From Sipunculus nudus (lineage: Eukaryota; Annelida; Sipuncula; Golfingiida; Sipunculidae), in contig CM049316.1 in NCBI GenBank assembly GCA_026874595.1, positions 24,513,839 through 24,577,838 on the forward strand: DNA of 64,000 bases, read 5' to 3'. Under the pieces are notes generated by a model. It saw only the letters and a list, made by a program, of their open reading frames with translations, made no database searches and was not told the DNA's origin. Every line of letters begins with the position of its first letter. Within the stretch, counting starts at the first letter, position 1. A program made the position numbers and the translations under genes. Of this stretch, positions 10,451-23,257 are shown piece by piece.

Positions 10451-13400
10451 TTGAGGTATGTCGTGATTATGCAGCCCTGTTATTTAATATCGACCTCCGG
10501 TCATCTCTACGTCAATCAAATAGAATGAACCTAATCGTGGATGAATGAGACTGCATGAGCAGTGAAAGTGACGATGTAACAATTAAGTTAACATAGAGGA
10601 GTAATAATCATGCTTCTTATCAAATAGTGAGCTGCTTTTAATGTAAAGATCATGGAGGTGTCCCCCCGAGGTTGTACGTTTAAAAATTATTTAATTTAAA
10701 GCGCAATCCACGCAAGGCGAGTTCACGTACAAGTATTTTCAAATAATTATGATTTAAACTGAAATGTAATACTACGGGGAGTATTACTGTAGCTATTGAC
10801 GAGATCTGTCCAAAGGAAATAAATAACTGGGAACAAACCAGGGGATCAAATATGTGAAAAATATATTAAAGGAAGAATTCGAATATGAGCGATGATAATA
10901 ATATAAAACTAATTCGCTCCGTAGAATGTTTAAATCAAGTTAACTATACGTTTTACATTGGTAACTCGGCGATAATAATTATATCAGAGGGGTCATATTT
11001 CCCCAATAAACCCTATTTAATTTTGTTTTGATTAAATGTGACTAAAAAAGGGGGTTTTCAGTAGGCCAACGGGTTGCGTTTTAATCTTGGTACCTGCGCT
11101 ATCCAAGTGTATGCATGCACTGTGATCGTCATTTATTAGGTCACTAAAACCACTGATCAGCGAAATACAGGTTTCACGCGGTGTTTATCCAATTACAAAT
11201 AAATAGGCCTACTGGTTGTCCGAAACAGGAAAAGTTGTTCGGCAGATGCTGACATATATTCACGTACTTTGTCGTCAGTTTGTAAAAGTCTGGGATCTAT
11301 GGGGGAATTACATTTTTATTGCGACATGATAGCCGTTTGTAAGCGTAGTACACGGTATGGGGGGGGGGGGGGGGGGGGGGTGCTAGTCATCTGGGATATA
11401 ATGATCAGGCTGTCAGCCGATGGCGTTTGTCAAACGACTTGACTGAGGCCAATTATGTTAGCCAATTTTCTGTAGATTTATATTTATTCATGTTTTGCAT
11501 GTGCAAAATAAAAAAAATGCCTTAACCAGCTCTTTAAAATGTTATCAGCAGACATGGTATTTCTTCATGATCAGGAGCCTTGTTGGCTGAACAAATGTGA
11601 AGGGACAGTTCACAGGAGCAAAGTCAGAAGCGTTAGCCCATGACAGGCCCCTCCCCGAAATAAGGACCCCGGCTCAAAATCTTCTCTGCCCATCCGTTTA
11701 TGACGATATATCATAATTATAATATTTATGGAGTATATATCGAAGCTATATAAAAGTAATCTTTGCTGATTTTTTAAAAAATTTCTTTCTTTCTTATTTT
11801 TAAATTTGATTAAGTCACTCAAATTTACAACTAAAGTACATACTGTACTGTAGGATCATATTTATGACAATTGACCTAACCACCACAACCCTAATGCTCC
11901 GCCCCTTTGATCTTATTATAATATGTGCCTAAAAAACGCTCCTTTACAGAAAAATGTCCATGCCTATATGATTCACTCTTTACAATCGAACTTTGACCTT
12001 ACGGTAAAGGCTGTTCCTGAATAGCCGTGACGACGTTGATTGCCTAAGGTTGCGAGAGCTGTTAATAAGACTATATGGTGACATCACAAAGGTTGATCGC
12101 GTACAATGTCACTTTGACCGACGTCTTCAGCTTAACTTGAATGACACTATTTCTACTCTGTTCCCCGGTGATGAATATATGTTGTTTTACCATATTTTGG
12201 ATAAGTTGCCTAATACAAATTCAGTGCAAGCTAAGACATAATTATTCACTCGGCAGTTGGCAGAATAGCTCCTGCAACCATTGGCCTAGAACTGTTAAAC
12301 TATCTCCTTTGTATACAAAATATCCCGAAGAAAACATGCGGACAGGGGAACTGATAAAGACTTCACGTGCATTTTTTGTTTGGGAGAATCTCCCAAATTA
12401 TGCAAATTTTGCGGTTGTCAGGTGATTAACTATTGCCAACGGTGACTTGCTTGGTTGCTCGCAACTATTCTGCTCATGGTTATTCATTGAATGAATATGC
12501 GATTAAGGTCATGTAGCATTCATGGTTAGGTCCATTCACTGAGGCATTTGGCGAATACATACAAGTATCTTAATTTTCCTCAGTATGAGACGCATATTTG
12601 AAAGATTATTGAAAAAAATATGAAGAAACTATAATCTGGATCACGGAATCATCTCACACTCTTATATATGGTGCGTTGTATATACGTTGTACAGAAAAGG
12701 TATACCTTGTCCCCTTCCTAGACAACAGACATGTCTCCCATGAAACAAGGCTCATGACCATGACATTTATATGGAAGAAATCTTCAAAAAATCTCTACAA
12801 AAGCTGCACTTTCGAAATAATTATGCATGAAGTGACTCGAAATTGTTGTGCTTATTCCATTTAAATTATTTTATTTATTGTATTAGAGTAGTGAGGCCAC
12901 CTATCTTTTAATGAAACCCTTTTTAGCCCTGCTTATACAACTGACTTTGTAAAGGGGCCGTCACCAAATAGACCCCATCCCTTTATTTTTAGCAACCGCC
13001 AGGGTTTCAGACCCAACTGGACTCACCCATCCCCCTTTTACGGACCTGGGGACATATTTAAGCTTTTATCATTAGTCCTTCCCCGGTTGGATCATCCTTT
13101 TCCTTAATCTTGGATCGGCCCCTTGAGTCAAGGCCGTCTCATTATGCTTCTTGATTTACCTATCATCCAGACTGACGTCGTGTTAATCGTCAATTATATG
13201 TACTGAGAATTGGCTTTGTAGAATTTATGCCGAAATATTGTTCGAACAAGTTAATTATGCATGTCATTATATTAGAGCCTATGGGCATGAACTAGAAGAA
13301 ACATGGTGTAATTTAGGGATTTTACAAAGCACATTAAAGAATCGAAGCAAGCAGTCGATTAAGTTCTTATGGATTATTAAATCCGAATCGATTCGCTTCG

Positions 13401-13672
13401 ATTATTATTTGGTCTGCGTGAACCAACCCGAAGTCCTCTGCGAGCACTCAAATTTGACGGAGGTGGTTCGAATCTCTTTATTGTGTTTGTTCCCTAAATC
13501 TACTTATCAAAAACGTTTGCAGGTCGACCTCTCCACTGTCATAGAAACATAAATGGCGGCAAACAAACAAAAGTGGCTGCATTTTCTATTATTTGCCGAA
13601 ATTTACTAACATCCAATTTGGTTAAGTTTTTACCTTGTTTCTTTTTTTAATTAGAAGGTCTGAAATTTACAG
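10451..13672. other. intergenic, no gene identified
   Basis: Holds a poly-G tract at 11359-11380 and several short frames (12050-12241, 12141-12425, 13238-13552) without domain content or good splice edges. ATCGATT-rich ends at about 13360-13410 and 13680-13740 resemble the ends of hAT-type elements. Confidence 0.5.
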
Positions 13673-14896
13673 CTAAGGTAAGAGTTGAATCGATAATTGA
13701 ACCAAAGGTAAAGAATCGATAACTGAATCGATTCTAAGAGCCCTATAGTGAAAATCCACCAACGGTGATAAACCTCGATCGGTTTCACTGGTCAAAACCG
13801 TTCTCCACCCAATGCCAGAAGCTTCAAGTTGGTCGCTGTTTACAAACAGAGTCCAGCCTAAAATTGCAAACAGTTGGTAAGTGGAAAGACCAACACGTGT
13901 GATCAGCCTCATGGATGCTATAGCCATGACAACATGACACTCAGGCCTTCGGTAATAAACTGATAGGGCAATCGTCTTCAGTTCATAAAAAAATCGACGT
14001 TTGGGGGGACAGGCTGTCGCTACATGGATGCCCGCTGATGCCGCCTCTGTGCAGATCCCTTGCATGCTGTCAATTATATGCTCAAAAAACAGATTGCTCG
14101 AATCACCAAAAAAAATTGTTTGAATCCAACAGGTATTGGTCAAATCAAACATGCAGTATATTAGTCAGTGCAACCAACACAGCTTATCATTTAAACCAAA
14201 AAAAAAAAAAAAATGGTCAGTTTCACCAAAATAATTTGGTTATTCTCAACCATTTAATGTACTTTGGTAAAGTAAAAATCAAATTGGTTAAATCAGATAA
14301 TAAATTGGTCACGTGAACCAATTCCAGTTGGTCAGACTAGTGGACACATTTAAGTGTGCACTGCTACTTTCAGTCCCTTTTTCAGTTGTTTTATTCTCCA
14401 AATTGATTGGAAGTCTTCTTAGAAGTCATTCTTCAGTTTCGGCTTGCTTTGGTGTGGGTTTTAGGGGGGAAACACCTGTGACCGCTCGCATACAAGTCAA
14501 ACGTTTTGCCCCTCAGCAAGCAAAGCGCGAATCACTTGTAACTGATTTGGTGCACTTTTGTGTCTAATGTTAAAACTGACCAATCGGTTTGGTCAGTGCT
14601 TGACCAATCAGTTGGTAAAAATAACCAATATGTTTGTAAAATCAACCATTTTTTAACTCAACCAAGAAAACTGGTTTTATATATGCAACGAAATGGTCGA
14701 CCAGTACAAATTGGTCAAAACGCCAAATGAATTTGGTTACAATATAACCAACAAGTTTTTTTTAAAGATTTTTTTGGGGGGTGGAGGTAACCGCCACCAT
14801 TTTTAATGCTTTGCTTAACTAAGTATATGTACAACTGCAGAGTTCCATTCCGGTTTCGGACTACTAGACAAGGGCTTATATTCGATTTTTTTTCTG

Positions 14897-15703
14897 GTGT
14901 CAACCAGGTTCGGTATTCCTCTCCTGCGGGCCCTGGGTGTGTGTCATCCCCATTACTTGGTCATAACGCCGAGGAACCCCCGAAAGGCGCACTCGTTTGT
15001 GAGTGAAACACGACTGATGGGCACAGTCTCTGCAGAGCGCTCACCCTGGGTGGGGGTCGACCGTGAAAAATCCCTCCGCCTCGGCTGAGATTCGAACTCA
15101 CGATCTCCCGGCTACATAGCCACCAAGGGTGACTATAAAATGTTAGATATATCTGAGAGTAGGCCTACATTTTATAGTCACCACCCCATGTATGCACTTG
15201 GGTGGGATTCTAACCTCTGTATGATCGGTGTCTATAAAAGGTAGAAAACACCTCGGTAATTCGAGTATCTGATTGTTTTAAGACAAAATTTTGTTATGAT
15301 AAGCTAATACCACAAATTCCCTGCTTAATTATGTCTATAACTCTATGCCACTACATATACATTCTAACTGCTTCTGTCATGGCGGTTATGAGCCGTACGA
15401 CGCGTGTCTTCTTATACCAAAATACACAAAAACTAATGTAAAATGCACTTACAGTTTCCAATATGTTGCATGTGTTTTAAAAATAAGACACTTTTGCCAT
15501 GGTGAAGAAGTTTTAATGTGATCCCATCCGTAAAACTGAAAATAAAACTGCCTTTTCCGGAAAATACGATCGTATCGTGGTCAAATACCACTTACCTCTA
15601 TATATGGGAAGGCGACGAAACAGTCGTTTCGTCGCTGCAGGCGGCTACCGGCTACATAGTTGAGTCCTGCGCTCTACCCCTGAGCCGCAGCTCTAGAAGC
15701 CGG
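14897..15703 (-). mobile_element. tRNA-derived SINE, reverse copy, split by an insertion
   Basis: The body (14897-15119) is the reverse complement of the SINE at 3039-3314, including the B-box GAGTTCGAATC and the GGTCGACC block. The head with the A-box (GCTCAGGGGTAGAGCGCAGG on the minus strand) is displaced to 15660-15703. The break lies inside the tRNA-like head, and both sides carry the 12-mer CCGGCTACATAG. Confidence 0.8.
15120..15647. mobile_element. 528-bp insertion inside the SINE head
   Basis: Bounded by two copies of CCGGCTACATAG (15108-15119 and 15648-15659), consistent with a target-site duplication. Near the left end is a perfect 15-bp inverted repeat, GTGACTATAAAATGT (15129-15143) with its complement at 15167-15181, which would form a hairpin. 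No terminal inverted repeat pairs the two ends and no transposase is encoded. Confidence 0.6.
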
Positions 15704-16016
15704 TCATAGCCTAACCAACAAGGCGGTTGAAATAACCAATAACCAATGGTTAAATCTATCAATATCATCTCAACCAACCAAATTGGTCATATATGTGTGC
15801 TAAGGTAACCAATATTTTGGTTATCAATTGACCAATATATCGGTTAAACCAACACACAGTATTTTTATCCTGTTAACCGATAAAAATTGCCCAGAACAAC
15901 TAACTTGTTAGTACTTTAACCATGCGTTCGTTAAAACAATATCTTAGTTAAAGAACCAAAATTGGCTTAACCAGTTAAATTTGTTACACATTTAACCTGT
16001 TTTTATCTGTTTTTTT

Positions 16017-17613
16017 GAGTGTACTCAAATTAAATGGTATGTTAAGTTTCACTTTGCTACGTGGTCATTCCGCTTTGTTAAAAAGCTGTCAATGAGCTGG
16101 AACTATGTTCCAAAATAGCCATGACTGCCACCTGAAACCGCAGCCTGGCGTGGGTCGGCTTTAGCGTAGATTACACTTGCATCGCGTCGACAGCTTTTAA
16201 GCCGCCATTTTATTGTCGAATTGTGCTTGATCACTATAGTAACACGAGCAGCTCCCGGCAAGCCGTGTATACACAAGGTTTGAGTTACACTCTTCGAAGC
16301 AACCTTTGACCTTGCGATACCTCGAAAGCTACAACGTCACGTGAATGGATTTGAGTTTTAACTTCGTAGAGTAGCGATAGGGAAAAACCAGCGACGGGGG
16401 TCAAAGGTCAGATTTAACTCCTAAATCCACTTCCTGCAAGACTCCCTATTGAGGGGCATCACGTGTAGTACACACGCCAGGAGGTGGCCTAGACTTTATA
16501 TTTATAGAAATTGGAGGCGTTACTGGATTTATCTTCAGGTATGCTGATGTGAAAGATAGCTTCTTAATTTCTTCGTATAATTTGCTTGCATATGGTCATA
16601 TATATGCCGGCTGCGTTAGTCTACACAGGCCCAGTAGCCAGGCATATTGATAAGGTTGTTGCTTGTAGGCCTATAGTATATATATGCCGATAACACAGTG
16701 TAGCTCGCCATCTCGACAGAAGCCCTAGCTGCTACACGGCTTGGGCGAGCAGGTACTTGAAGCACTACAGAAGCTCGTGTTCCTGTGTATTATAGTCTGA
16801 TAGTTAGCAGTCTATTAAGCTACCTTCTCTTTCATTTCTGCCATTGTTTATTTGCAGTTGATATACTAAGATATTATCTGAAAAAAGCAAAGAGTCTGCT
16901 TTTCAAAATTGGAAGACTAACTAGGGCCTGTATATATACTCTCATATGAATATCGTGAAGGCCTATAGGCCAACATATAAATTAAATTAGGCCTATATTG
17001 GGTCGATTTTGTGTATACATGTTATTTTAGCCTATCCTAAGAATATGCCTCATTTGACATTGCGACAACACGTGGCCTTACAGAAAATCCTAGCCATGAC
17101 AACGTGACTCTTAGGCCTTTTCTAAATAAAATGGACTCGGCCTAGATACAAGGTCGACGTTCGAGAGGTAGCCTGCCGCAAGGAAAATCCCAACTGAACC
17201 AGGCCAATGTATTCGTGTTTACAGAGTCGGACGGGTAAAAAAAAGTCCTGTAGACCTATTTGTGAATGAAAGCCGCCCATAAAAGCTAGATACGAGGTAA
17301 TCTAAATTCTTACATTTCAGGACTTTAATTACATAAAATTACAGCATAATATTTCTTTTAACTATATCGGTCTCTGTTATACTATCTGCCCTCCAGGAAA
17401 CTTGCCAGGAAATAATTACCAGGAGATTGCTTTGGTGATGTCGCATACACGCGGCTAACTATATATGCATGCTGTGTTTATACATGTTTCCCTGTGTTGA
17501 AAATGAATAATATATTCTGTCTCAATTATTCTAAATCAATAATCATTACGCAGCCATGCAGAAGAAAACAGTATATGTGGACGATATGTATATAATGCAG
17601 TTTAATATATCAG

Positions 17614-17615
<2 letters not shown>
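16017..17615. other. intergenic, more GC-rich patches
   Basis: No coding exon recognised. The patch at about 16140-16540 is less AT-rich and includes TTATATTTATAG and a donor-like TCTTCAGGTATGC, so a non-coding first exon of gene B is conceivable. The stretch at about 17060-17230 shares words (AACACGTG, CCATGACAAC-TGAC, TTAGGCCTT) with 13890-13960. Confidence 0.35.

Positions 17616-17698
<83 letters not shown>
17616..17698. repeat. (TA)n microsatellite
   Basis: Uninterrupted TA dinucleotides for about 83 bp. One of about ten long TA tracts in the window. Confidence 0.98.
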
Positions 17699-17700
<2 letters not shown>

Positions 17701-17859
17701 CTGGGTATACTAAATCCGGGAAGACTGCATAACAATCAACGGTTGCGGGCTGGGCCACAAGACGTGTACTTACACCTGTTAAAATCGATTTTTCGATCGA
17801 ATATCGAGTAAGTAACAATTCGTTTAGGTTGCATTTAAGATTAAATACCATATATATAT

Positions 17860-17960
17860 ACTAGCGGTGTGCCGATTACTTGATTAAATCATTGATTGGT
17901 CGTTTTCTTTAACGATCGATTAAATTGTTTGCATTTTTGCATAAGCGATCACAAGCGATT
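17860..17960. repeat. hAT-type terminal fragment
   Basis: CTAGCGGTGTGCCGATTACT followed by paired GATTAAATC/GATCGATTAA words is typical of short hAT-derived repeats. No matching right end was located. Confidence 0.4.
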
Positions 17961-18750
17961 ATGTATGCACCTAAAAAAATTCATATTAACCAGAAAAAAT
18001 ATTCTAATCCTATCAGAGAAATATGAAAGGCCGGACACAAAGTAGCGAATAGCATTGAAACTGAACCTTGTGTAAGCGTGGCCTAACAGCGTGATGTACA
18101 AAAAAGACTGGATTTACTCGGTCAGTATTTATAAGTATAATTCTATAAAGCAGATTCACGATAATATAGAAGATACTTAAAAAATCGACTATAGTCCGTT
18201 CCAGGACCCCTGTCCACCTGTTTTTTTCGCGATTATTTTCTTGTGAGTCAAAGAACGCCAAACCTTTTGTCCTTAGGACAGAAAGAGGAAAATGCTTAGT
18301 TAAGCGACATCTTGTCACTAATCTGTGAAATAGGCATATCAGGTAATAGTGATGACATCATAATAGACGTGACGTACTAAAGAGGCGCCAACATTCATGG
18401 GACCAATGATCAAGAGCTGCCTACTTCTGTTTACAGCGAGACTTGTATTAATTCTCTTCGTGCACGCGCTCACTGTTACGTCAGATTACTTTATATCCAT
18501 ATCCAAGGAGGATAAACGAAATGCCACTTACTAGGGACGCCATGAACAACGGATATATATATATATATAGATCTATATGAGACATGTCAACCAGGCCGTA
18601 AACTAAATAACATTTATATCGTGTGCAGATAAGGTCTCTTTCTTTCATCGAACATGATTTTACAACCGATTCCGACCACTAAAATATCTTGCCCATCGGC
18701 CGATGGGTTTGTGCTAACAATGGATCGACCGATGGCACAAGCCCATCGGC

Positions 18751-18752
<2 letters not shown>

Positions 18753-18804
<52 letters not shown>

Positions 18805-18827
18805 AGAGAGAGAGAGACATATATATA

Positions 18828-18908
<81 letters not shown>
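18753..18908. repeat. compound (TA)n-(GA)n microsatellite
   Basis: TA run, short GA run (18802-18817), second TA run (18820-18876), then GA run to 18908. It leads directly into the GATA-type array. Confidence 0.97.
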
Positions 18909-18912
<4 letters not shown>

Positions 18913-19918
18913 TTAGATTAGATAGATTAGATAAACAGATAAGATAGGAAGATTAGATAGATTAGTTAGATAGATAAAATAGATTAGATTAGATAGGATA
19001 GATCAGATAGGATAGATTACATAGGATAGATTAGATAGATAGGATAGATTAGATATATTGGATTTGATAGGATAGACTAGATAAATTGGATTAGATTAGA
19101 TTAGATAAGATTAGAAAGATTAGATGGATAGATAGATTAGATAGATAGATTAGATTAGATAGATTAAATTAAAAAATAGATATATAGATTAGATTAGATT
19201 AGATACATTATATGGATAGATTAGATTAGATAAGATTATATGGATAGATTAGATAGATAGATTAGATTGGGTAGATTAGATAGGATAGATAAGATATAAA
19301 AAGACTAATCTTTACATCTACAGCTCGAGGAACAACGTCACTAAATTTCTCATCTTTTATATAGATAAGATTAGATAGATAGAATTAGATAGATAGATAG
19401 ATAGAATTAGATTGATAAGATTAGATAGATAGATAAGATTAGATAGATAGATATGATAAGATAGGATAGATAAGATTAAAAAGGATAAGTTTAGATAGAT
19501 GGGATAAGATTAGATAGATAGAATAAGATTAGATAGATAGGATAAGATTAGATAACTAGGATAAGATTAGATAGATAGGATAAGATAAGATAAGATTGAT
19601 TAGAGTAGATAAATAGATTAAATAGATAGATTAAATAGATTAGATAGATAGCTTAGATAGATTTGATAGATAGATCGATAGATTAGATCGATTAGATAGA
19701 TTGGATAGATTAGATAGAGAGATAAGATAGATTAGATTAGATAGATTCTATCTAAGATTAAATAGATAGGTAAGATAGATAGATAAGATAGATTAGATAG
19801 ATAAATTAGATCAGATTAGATAGATTAGATCAGATTATATAGATTAGATTAGATAGATTGGACAGATAGATTAGGTAGGATAGATTCGATCGGATAGATT
19901 AGATCGAATAGACTAAGG
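18909..19918. repeat. GATA/GATTA degenerate simple-repeat array
   Basis: About 1 kb built almost only from GATTA, GATAGATA and GGATA words in irregular order. It is interrupted at about 19300-19361 by a non-repeat block containing TACAGCTCGAGGAACAACGT. The same block type follows the array at 19922-19970 (TACAGCTCGAGGAACTAAGC). Confidence 0.95.
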
Positions 19919-20146
19919 TATACGTCTACAGCTCGAGGAACTAAGCCACTAACACTTGCTCTCTTTTAACATAACAAAAGTAGTTTGGTTCCAACTCTTT
20001 TAAGTTTAAAAAACTTATTGCACCAGAACTTGTAAGCTGCTCCATCTGCACATGTTTCTCTCTTTCTTCACCTGGAGAGCAGAGATTGCCTTCTCATTAT
20101 TGCCTTGTCTTAGAGTGTTTGTTCTTTGCCAGTTTTCCTTCAGTTA

Positions 20147-20148
<2 letters not shown>

Positions 20149-20218
<70 letters not shown>
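20149..20218. repeat. (TA)n microsatellite
   Basis: About 70 bp of TA dinucleotides. Confidence 0.98.
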
Positions 20219-20222
<4 letters not shown>

Positions 20223-21639
20223 ATTTCAAGGGGGCTCATTCTGATATCTGACGTCTATTAACTAAAGACAATCCCTTGAACCTATTTTGAAAAAAAAAGC
20301 CAGAAAACACCGGCTACCGCATCCAGGTTGTTTATAATCACGTGTGTTTAGATGTGGGGGGCGCCAAAATAACCCAAACACGTTCATCAAAGACAATATA
20401 TGGCAGGTCAAATTACCCAGTTTTCCAAAGTCGTTTTGCAACAAGTGACCCTTTAAATTACGCTTATACAATCAACCACCTTAGTTTCGTGGTTTTGCCG
20501 TTTGTCAACATTTCTGTGTTTACTAACAGCTTGAATGTAAACAAGCTCATAAATCCGTCACGGAGTCGTCTTTTTTTTTACTTAACAGGAATGCCTAGAG
20601 TTAATTAATAGGTACCCAGGGGAAGCCAAATTCAGATTAAATGTATAGATATTAAAGAACTAATTCTTCTGGTCCAGTGCCTTGATGTGTAGTGATTTAT
20701 GCTCAGGCAGACATTCCGTATATACCTGAGCTCCTTGCAGAGTTAATAGCTTGGATGTGGTGTGAAAGTCACTCAGAAATATCAAATTATAGTTAAGTTA
20801 TTAACATCATGGGATTAAGTACTGTATTTCATGCCACAATGTACAGTCAACAAATAACTAACTTAGAATAATGCTGTTTGATAAACTGAACTTAAAAGAA
20901 AGGTTCAGAGACAGCTCCGAGTCCAAACTAACACCGTTTTTACAACAAACATACTCTATGATACTGAGCTGTTACCTGTTGATTAGTATGTGTTACTAAC
21001 ATATCATCAGTACAAGATGTTACGTACAGACAAATGTAAATTTACTTCATCGATACACCAGTTCTTAAAACCTCTTCGCAACAAACACCATGGTTAAGTC
21101 AACTGTGACTTTTAATTGAAATCAACCCGGAACCAGCAGATTAGGATAAATTCTGTCATATACTAACATGATTAACAACTTTCATTAACATAAAGGGTAA
21201 TAAATCATAATATGCAGGTTTAGTGAAGTGTAATTTATATTTTGCCATTTAAAGGATAAAGACTATTTGTGAATATACTGGTATTCATGAAATGAAGGTA
21301 TTTTGGCTTAAGAAACATTGATAATCATTCCTCGGGATTCCACCAGGGAAACTTAAATTGTCATATCCCCTGGTAGAATTTTAACTCCACCCAGGGGAAC
21401 CTTAAATTGTCAGCTAGCCCCTCGGAACTTAAAATTGGAACTTCCCCCGGGGGAAATTTCAATTCCTCTGGATTTGAATTTTTACTATGACATATATTTG
21501 CTTTACTGAAATATCTTACGCTATTTGTCATCTCCGCCACGGAAGTCATGTTTCATCCATGTTTTGGTTTTGTTTGTTTGTAGCAGGTTTATGGAAAAAC
21601 ACTTAACCAACTTTCACGGGGTGTGCGCATACTCGGTGC

Positions 21640-21641
<2 letters not shown>
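20219..21641. other. intergenic, no gene identified
   Basis: No exon seen. At 21325-21475 four imperfect repeats of a CCAGGGGAA-CTTAAATTG type occur in tandem. Confidence 0.5.

Positions 21642-21680
<39 letters not shown>
21642..21680. repeat. (TC)n microsatellite
   Basis: About 39 bp of TC dinucleotides. Confidence 0.95.
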
Positions 21681-21682
<2 letters not shown>

Positions 21683-21716
21683 TGTGCGCCTGTGCACACT
21701 GTAAATATAAAAAAAA

Positions 21717-23156
21717 GTTAGGGCCGCACCCGCCCCGCATCATGCTCTGTCAGCCCGCAGCCCGCCCCGCAATCAAAGCAAAAAATTCAGGCCGCCCCTC
21801 CCCCCCCCCCCCCCCGCAGTTATATTATGATTCATTCAGCCCGCACCCGCCCCGTAAAATTTTCTTTCAGCCTGCACCCGCCCCGCCCTTCATTTTTCAA
21901 GTTTCCGGCCCGCAGTCCAGCCCGCAAAATAATTAAAAAAAAAAGTTTTCGGATCTAAAGGTTTACATATCAAGAATATTTTACAGCACATATATAAGCC
22001 ACGTTTATTATTAATATATATTAAATGTTTGATGAATGGAATGAAAAATTAATTTTAATACATTTTTGCAATCATTCAAACCATAATTCATGAAATATTT
22101 TTAAAGACATGTTTGATTGGTTAAATGGATTTAATATATACATAATAATTTAACAAACCTTAAATATGTTTTCATATTTTACAGGGGAAATAAACAAACC
22201 TTTGGTTTATTGTGTCTGTTCTACTAAAAATTTATAAAAAGAAAAAGAAAAATATTAGATTTCTTCAAAGTATATGTACCCAAAGTTACCCTTTGGAATA
22301 GTATGGGCTAATCACAAGCCATCAAACTACTGAGATGTGTTGCTGGTTAAAAACTTTTGAGTCATAATCTTCTAATTAGCTGAAACTGAGACTAATCAGG
22401 TCAAGGGTTTAAAGGAGTAATCTGACTGATATGGCTTTAGGTTCAGGATGTTCATTGAGAGACATGACCCGAGTGCAGTGACCAGCCAGTGGTCAATGTC
22501 AGTTACAGTTAGACACAAGGAGTCCAGCTTAGGCTTTGTGGAGTTCTAGGTCAATTAAGTTACCTACAGAGCCAGCTGTAGCCACACACTGTCTGTTACA
22601 AGATCAAGGGTAATCAAGCCCTTGCTTCACTCCCAGCCATATTATGCACAAGTACAGGGTTACAGTCCATATACGACATCAGGCAAGGTAACTTTATACA
22701 AAGTTATATGACCAGCTTCCATTGCAATGACAATTGTTTAAAATCTAAATTTCAGATTAACGATGTATCATCTATTTTGTATAACTAATTGACGTTATAC
22801 CTAGAAAAGACACAGTTGCATAGTGTTGACACAACTGTCAGTCAGTGTAAGGGGATTAACAGGAATAAATTAAAATTTATTCAAATTTATCTTTTCATAT
22901 TACTATTTTTACAATGCCTGAAAACATTTTATACAAAAATATCAATGTCTTCAAATGATAGTTTTTTAAGTATAATTTTATATTCATATTCTACTGAACT
23001 GCCCGATCATCAACCCGCAGCCCGCCCCGCCTTTCACAGACTTTACTTCGGCCCGCCCCACCCCGCACTTTCTTAGATGTAGCCCGCCCCGCCCCACAAA
23101 GAATCCTATGCGGGGGCCCGCGGGCTGCGGGTCAAAATCCGCCCCGCGCAAGGCCC
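21717..23156. mobile_element. 1.44-kb element with TTAGGGCC ends and CCCGCCCCGC subterminal repeats
   Basis: Left end GTTAGGGCCGCACCCGCCCC and right end GCAAGGCCCTAA give an 8-bp inverted terminus. Both subterminal zones (21718-21925 and 23005-23150) hold many CCCGCCCCGC or CAGCCCGC words, while the 1-kb core is AT-rich and non-coding. Short termini with clustered subterminal repeats fit a non-autonomous hAT-like element. No clear 8-bp target duplication was found. Confidence 0.55.
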
Positions 23157-23158
23157 TA

Positions 23159-23191
<33 letters not shown>
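23157..23191. repeat. (TA)n(TG)n microsatellite
   Basis: Short TA run passing into TG dinucleotides just before gene B. Confidence 0.9.
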
Positions 23192-23192
<1 letters not shown>

Positions 23193-23239
23193 ATCATTCG
23201 CATGCATGTTACTCCTTTATTATCTTTTCAGGCGTTGAG

Positions 23240-23257
23240 TATTCAACTGATTAAGAA
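23240..23257 (+). promoter_or_regulatory. Gene B leader and start context
   Basis: A splice acceptor TTTATTATCTTTTCAG ends at about 23231, so a non-coding first exon probably lies upstream. An in-frame TAA at 23252-23254 precedes the ATG at 23258, which has G at -3 and G at +4, so the start is well supported. Confidence 0.6.

Larger units (their letters stand above)
14130..16016. mobile_element. ACCAAT/ATTGGT-rich element, interrupted by a SINE
   Basis: Quasi-palindromic words such as TTGGTCA, AACCAAT and ACCAATTTGG occur every 10-25 bp at 14140-14340, 14570-14760 and 15710-16015. The right side ends in TTTTTTTGAGTGTA. The middle is occupied by a reverse SINE with its own insertion. I infer a repeat-rich non-autonomous DNA element invaded by a SINE. 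Ends are approximate. Confidence 0.5.

Noticed and set aside
12050-12425. Overlapping 63- and 94-codon frames
   Set aside because: Different frames over the same bases, no family resemblance or splice support.
13673-14152. 159-codon minus frame, the longest in the window
   Set aside because: No domain, no splice edges, and part of it (about 13890-13960) shares words with a non-coding stretch near 17060-17130, so it is probably in a repeat.
15648-15710. Possible tRNA gene, minus strand
   Set aside because: It is the head of a SINE separated from its body by an insertion.
18654-18911. Frames with long IYIYIY or REREREsegments
   Set aside because: Translations of TA and GA microsatellites. 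The same applies to frames at 17546, 20052, 28030, 33373, 47005 and 59630.
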